This document shows, piece by piece, positions 63,382-64,000 of a stretch of 64,000 nt of DNA. The notes under the pieces were generated by a model. The model made no database searches and had not been told where the DNA came from. It worked only from the letters and a program-made list of their open reading frames with translations. The DNA lies in contig NZ_PVZG01000009.1 in NCBI RefSeq assembly GCF_003002065.1, forward strand, positions 124,001 to 188,000, read 5' to 3'. This DNA is from Pseudosporangium ferrugineum (GTDB lineage Bacteria > Actinomycetota > Actinomycetes > Mycobacteriales > Micromonosporaceae). A program made the translations under genes and the position numbers. The stretch's first letter is position 1, and every line of letters starts with the position of its first letter.

Positions 63382-64000
63382 CCTCGACCGACTCCCGGAT
63401 TCCCGCGAACAGGTCCGACTCCGGCAGCGGGCTGTCGACCAGAGATCGCGCCAGCTCGAAGTCCTCGGTGGGCCACACCTTCTGCTGCAGCTCCAGCGGC
63501 ACGTGGAACCAGAACCCGTCCGGATCCACCTGGGTCGCGTGGGCCCGCAGGGCGTTGTCGCGGACCTCGAAATACTCCCCGCACTCCACGCGCGTGGTGA
63601 TCTTGTCGCCGCGGTCCTCGCGATCCCGCTGCCTCTCGAGCCACTCCGTGTACGGCGACTCCAGGCCCGCCGCGAGCATGCCCTCGTGCAGGGCGAGCAT
63701 CCGGGCCCGGGTCCAGCCGGAGTTGTAGTACAGCTTCAGCGGCTGCCACGGCTCGCCGAGCTCCGGGTACTTCTCCGGGTCGCCGGCGGCCTCGAACGCC
63801 ACCACCGAGATCTTGTGGCACATGATGTGGTCGGGGTGCGGGTAGCCGCCGTTCTCGTCGTACGTCGTCATGACGTGCGGCTTGAACTCCCGGATCAGCT
63901 TGATCAGCGGCAGCGCGCCCTCGACCGGGTCGACGAGGCCGAAGCACCCGTCGGGCAGCGGCGGCAGCGGGTCACCCTCCGGCAGCCCGGAGTCGACGAA
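63374..64000 (-). CDS. mca: Mycothiol S-conjugate amidase Mca (5' end outside window)
   Basis: The carboxy-terminal 208 codons; the beginning, including the first zinc motif, lies beyond the right edge. TTYDENGGYPHPDHIMCHKIS carries the conserved PHPDH metal and active-site segment of the LmbE-like amidase family. LKLYYNSGWTRARM, FEVRDNALRAHATQVDP and FWFHVPLELQQKVWPTEDFEL are typical of Mca rather than MshB. It cleaves mycothiol conjugates to release mercapturates in detoxification. Stop at 63374-63376. Confidence 0.94.
   Translation of the reverse strand, partial: FVDSGLPEGDPLPPLPDGCFGLVDPVEGALPLIKLIREFKPHVMTTYDENGGYPHPDHIMCHKISVVAFEAAGDPEKYPELGEPWQPLKLYYNSGWTRARMLALHEGMLAAGLESPYTEWLERQRDREDRGDKITTRVECGEYFEVRDNALRAHATQVDPDGFWFHVPLELQQKVWPTEDFELARSLVDSPLPESDLFAGIRESVEAC

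Overview
The window is very GC-rich actinobacterial chromosome. The MtrAB-LpqB system, a WhiB regulator, genes for coenzyme F420 (fbiA, fbiB, fbiC), mycothiol amidase Mca and an XRE/DUF397 pair point to a filamentous actinomycete. I infer a Micromonosporaceae-type (Actinoplanes-like) organism from this gene mix; the family is an inference, the phylum is near certain. I see no tRNA, rRNA, CRISPR array, integrase or transposase.

Layout. 1-4.0 kb: lpqB (cut by the edge), mtrB and mtrA. 4.1-7.4 kb: efeUOB iron uptake behind a candidate iron box. 7.5-8.7 kb: DUF397 and XRE regulator pair. 8.7-9.7 kb: no gene, but a strong hairpin and a 37-bp minisatellite. 9.7-14.9 kb: mannose-phosphate operon (manB, Trm112-like, SIS isomerase, CDF transporter, manA). 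15-21.2 kb: endonuclease V, a GAF regulator next to aldehyde dehydrogenase plus DUF779, methyltransferase and acetyltransferase, and a secreted polysaccharide deacetylase. 21.3-32.6 kb: DUF3499, metallopeptidase-like protein, whiB, fbiC, fbiA-fbiB-Nudix, manC, a glycosyltransferase and a TIGR03089 protein. This order resembles the mycobacterial whiB2/fbi/manB block. 33-35.5 kb: acetoacetyl-CoA synthetase-like ligase and thioesterase.

36.5-43.9 kb is an accessory island. It holds two related CdiA-C-terminal-type toxin plus SitI3-like immunity cassettes (the second toxin is frameshifted), an AlbA/Schlafen-type ATPase regulator preceded by phased 7-bp repeats, a Uma2 nuclease, an AbiE type IV toxin-antitoxin pair, and scars in which fragments of these genes are fused. 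The neighbouring fadE, ugd, purE and purK belong to core metabolism, so the island appears to sit inside otherwise conserved chromosome.

46.8-52.6 kb: a 1713-residue polytopic membrane protein and a small membrane protein. 52.6-56.4 kb: purE, purK and a DUF255 thioredoxin-domain protein. 56.4-61.7 kb is a second accessory islet. It contains a SeqA-like/RAMA-domain protein bracketed by copies of one inverted repeat, a HEPN Abi-like protein, a Fic protein with its own inhibitory motif, and a GGDEF-EAL protein. It lies between the DUF255 gene and the small membrane gene plus mca, which are adjacent in mycobacteria. The window ends inside mca.

Recurring themes are TAnnnT boxes 6-8 nt before start codons (leaderless transcripts), 1- to 4-nt gene overlaps in operons, and GC-rich tandem repeats at the 3' ends of genes.
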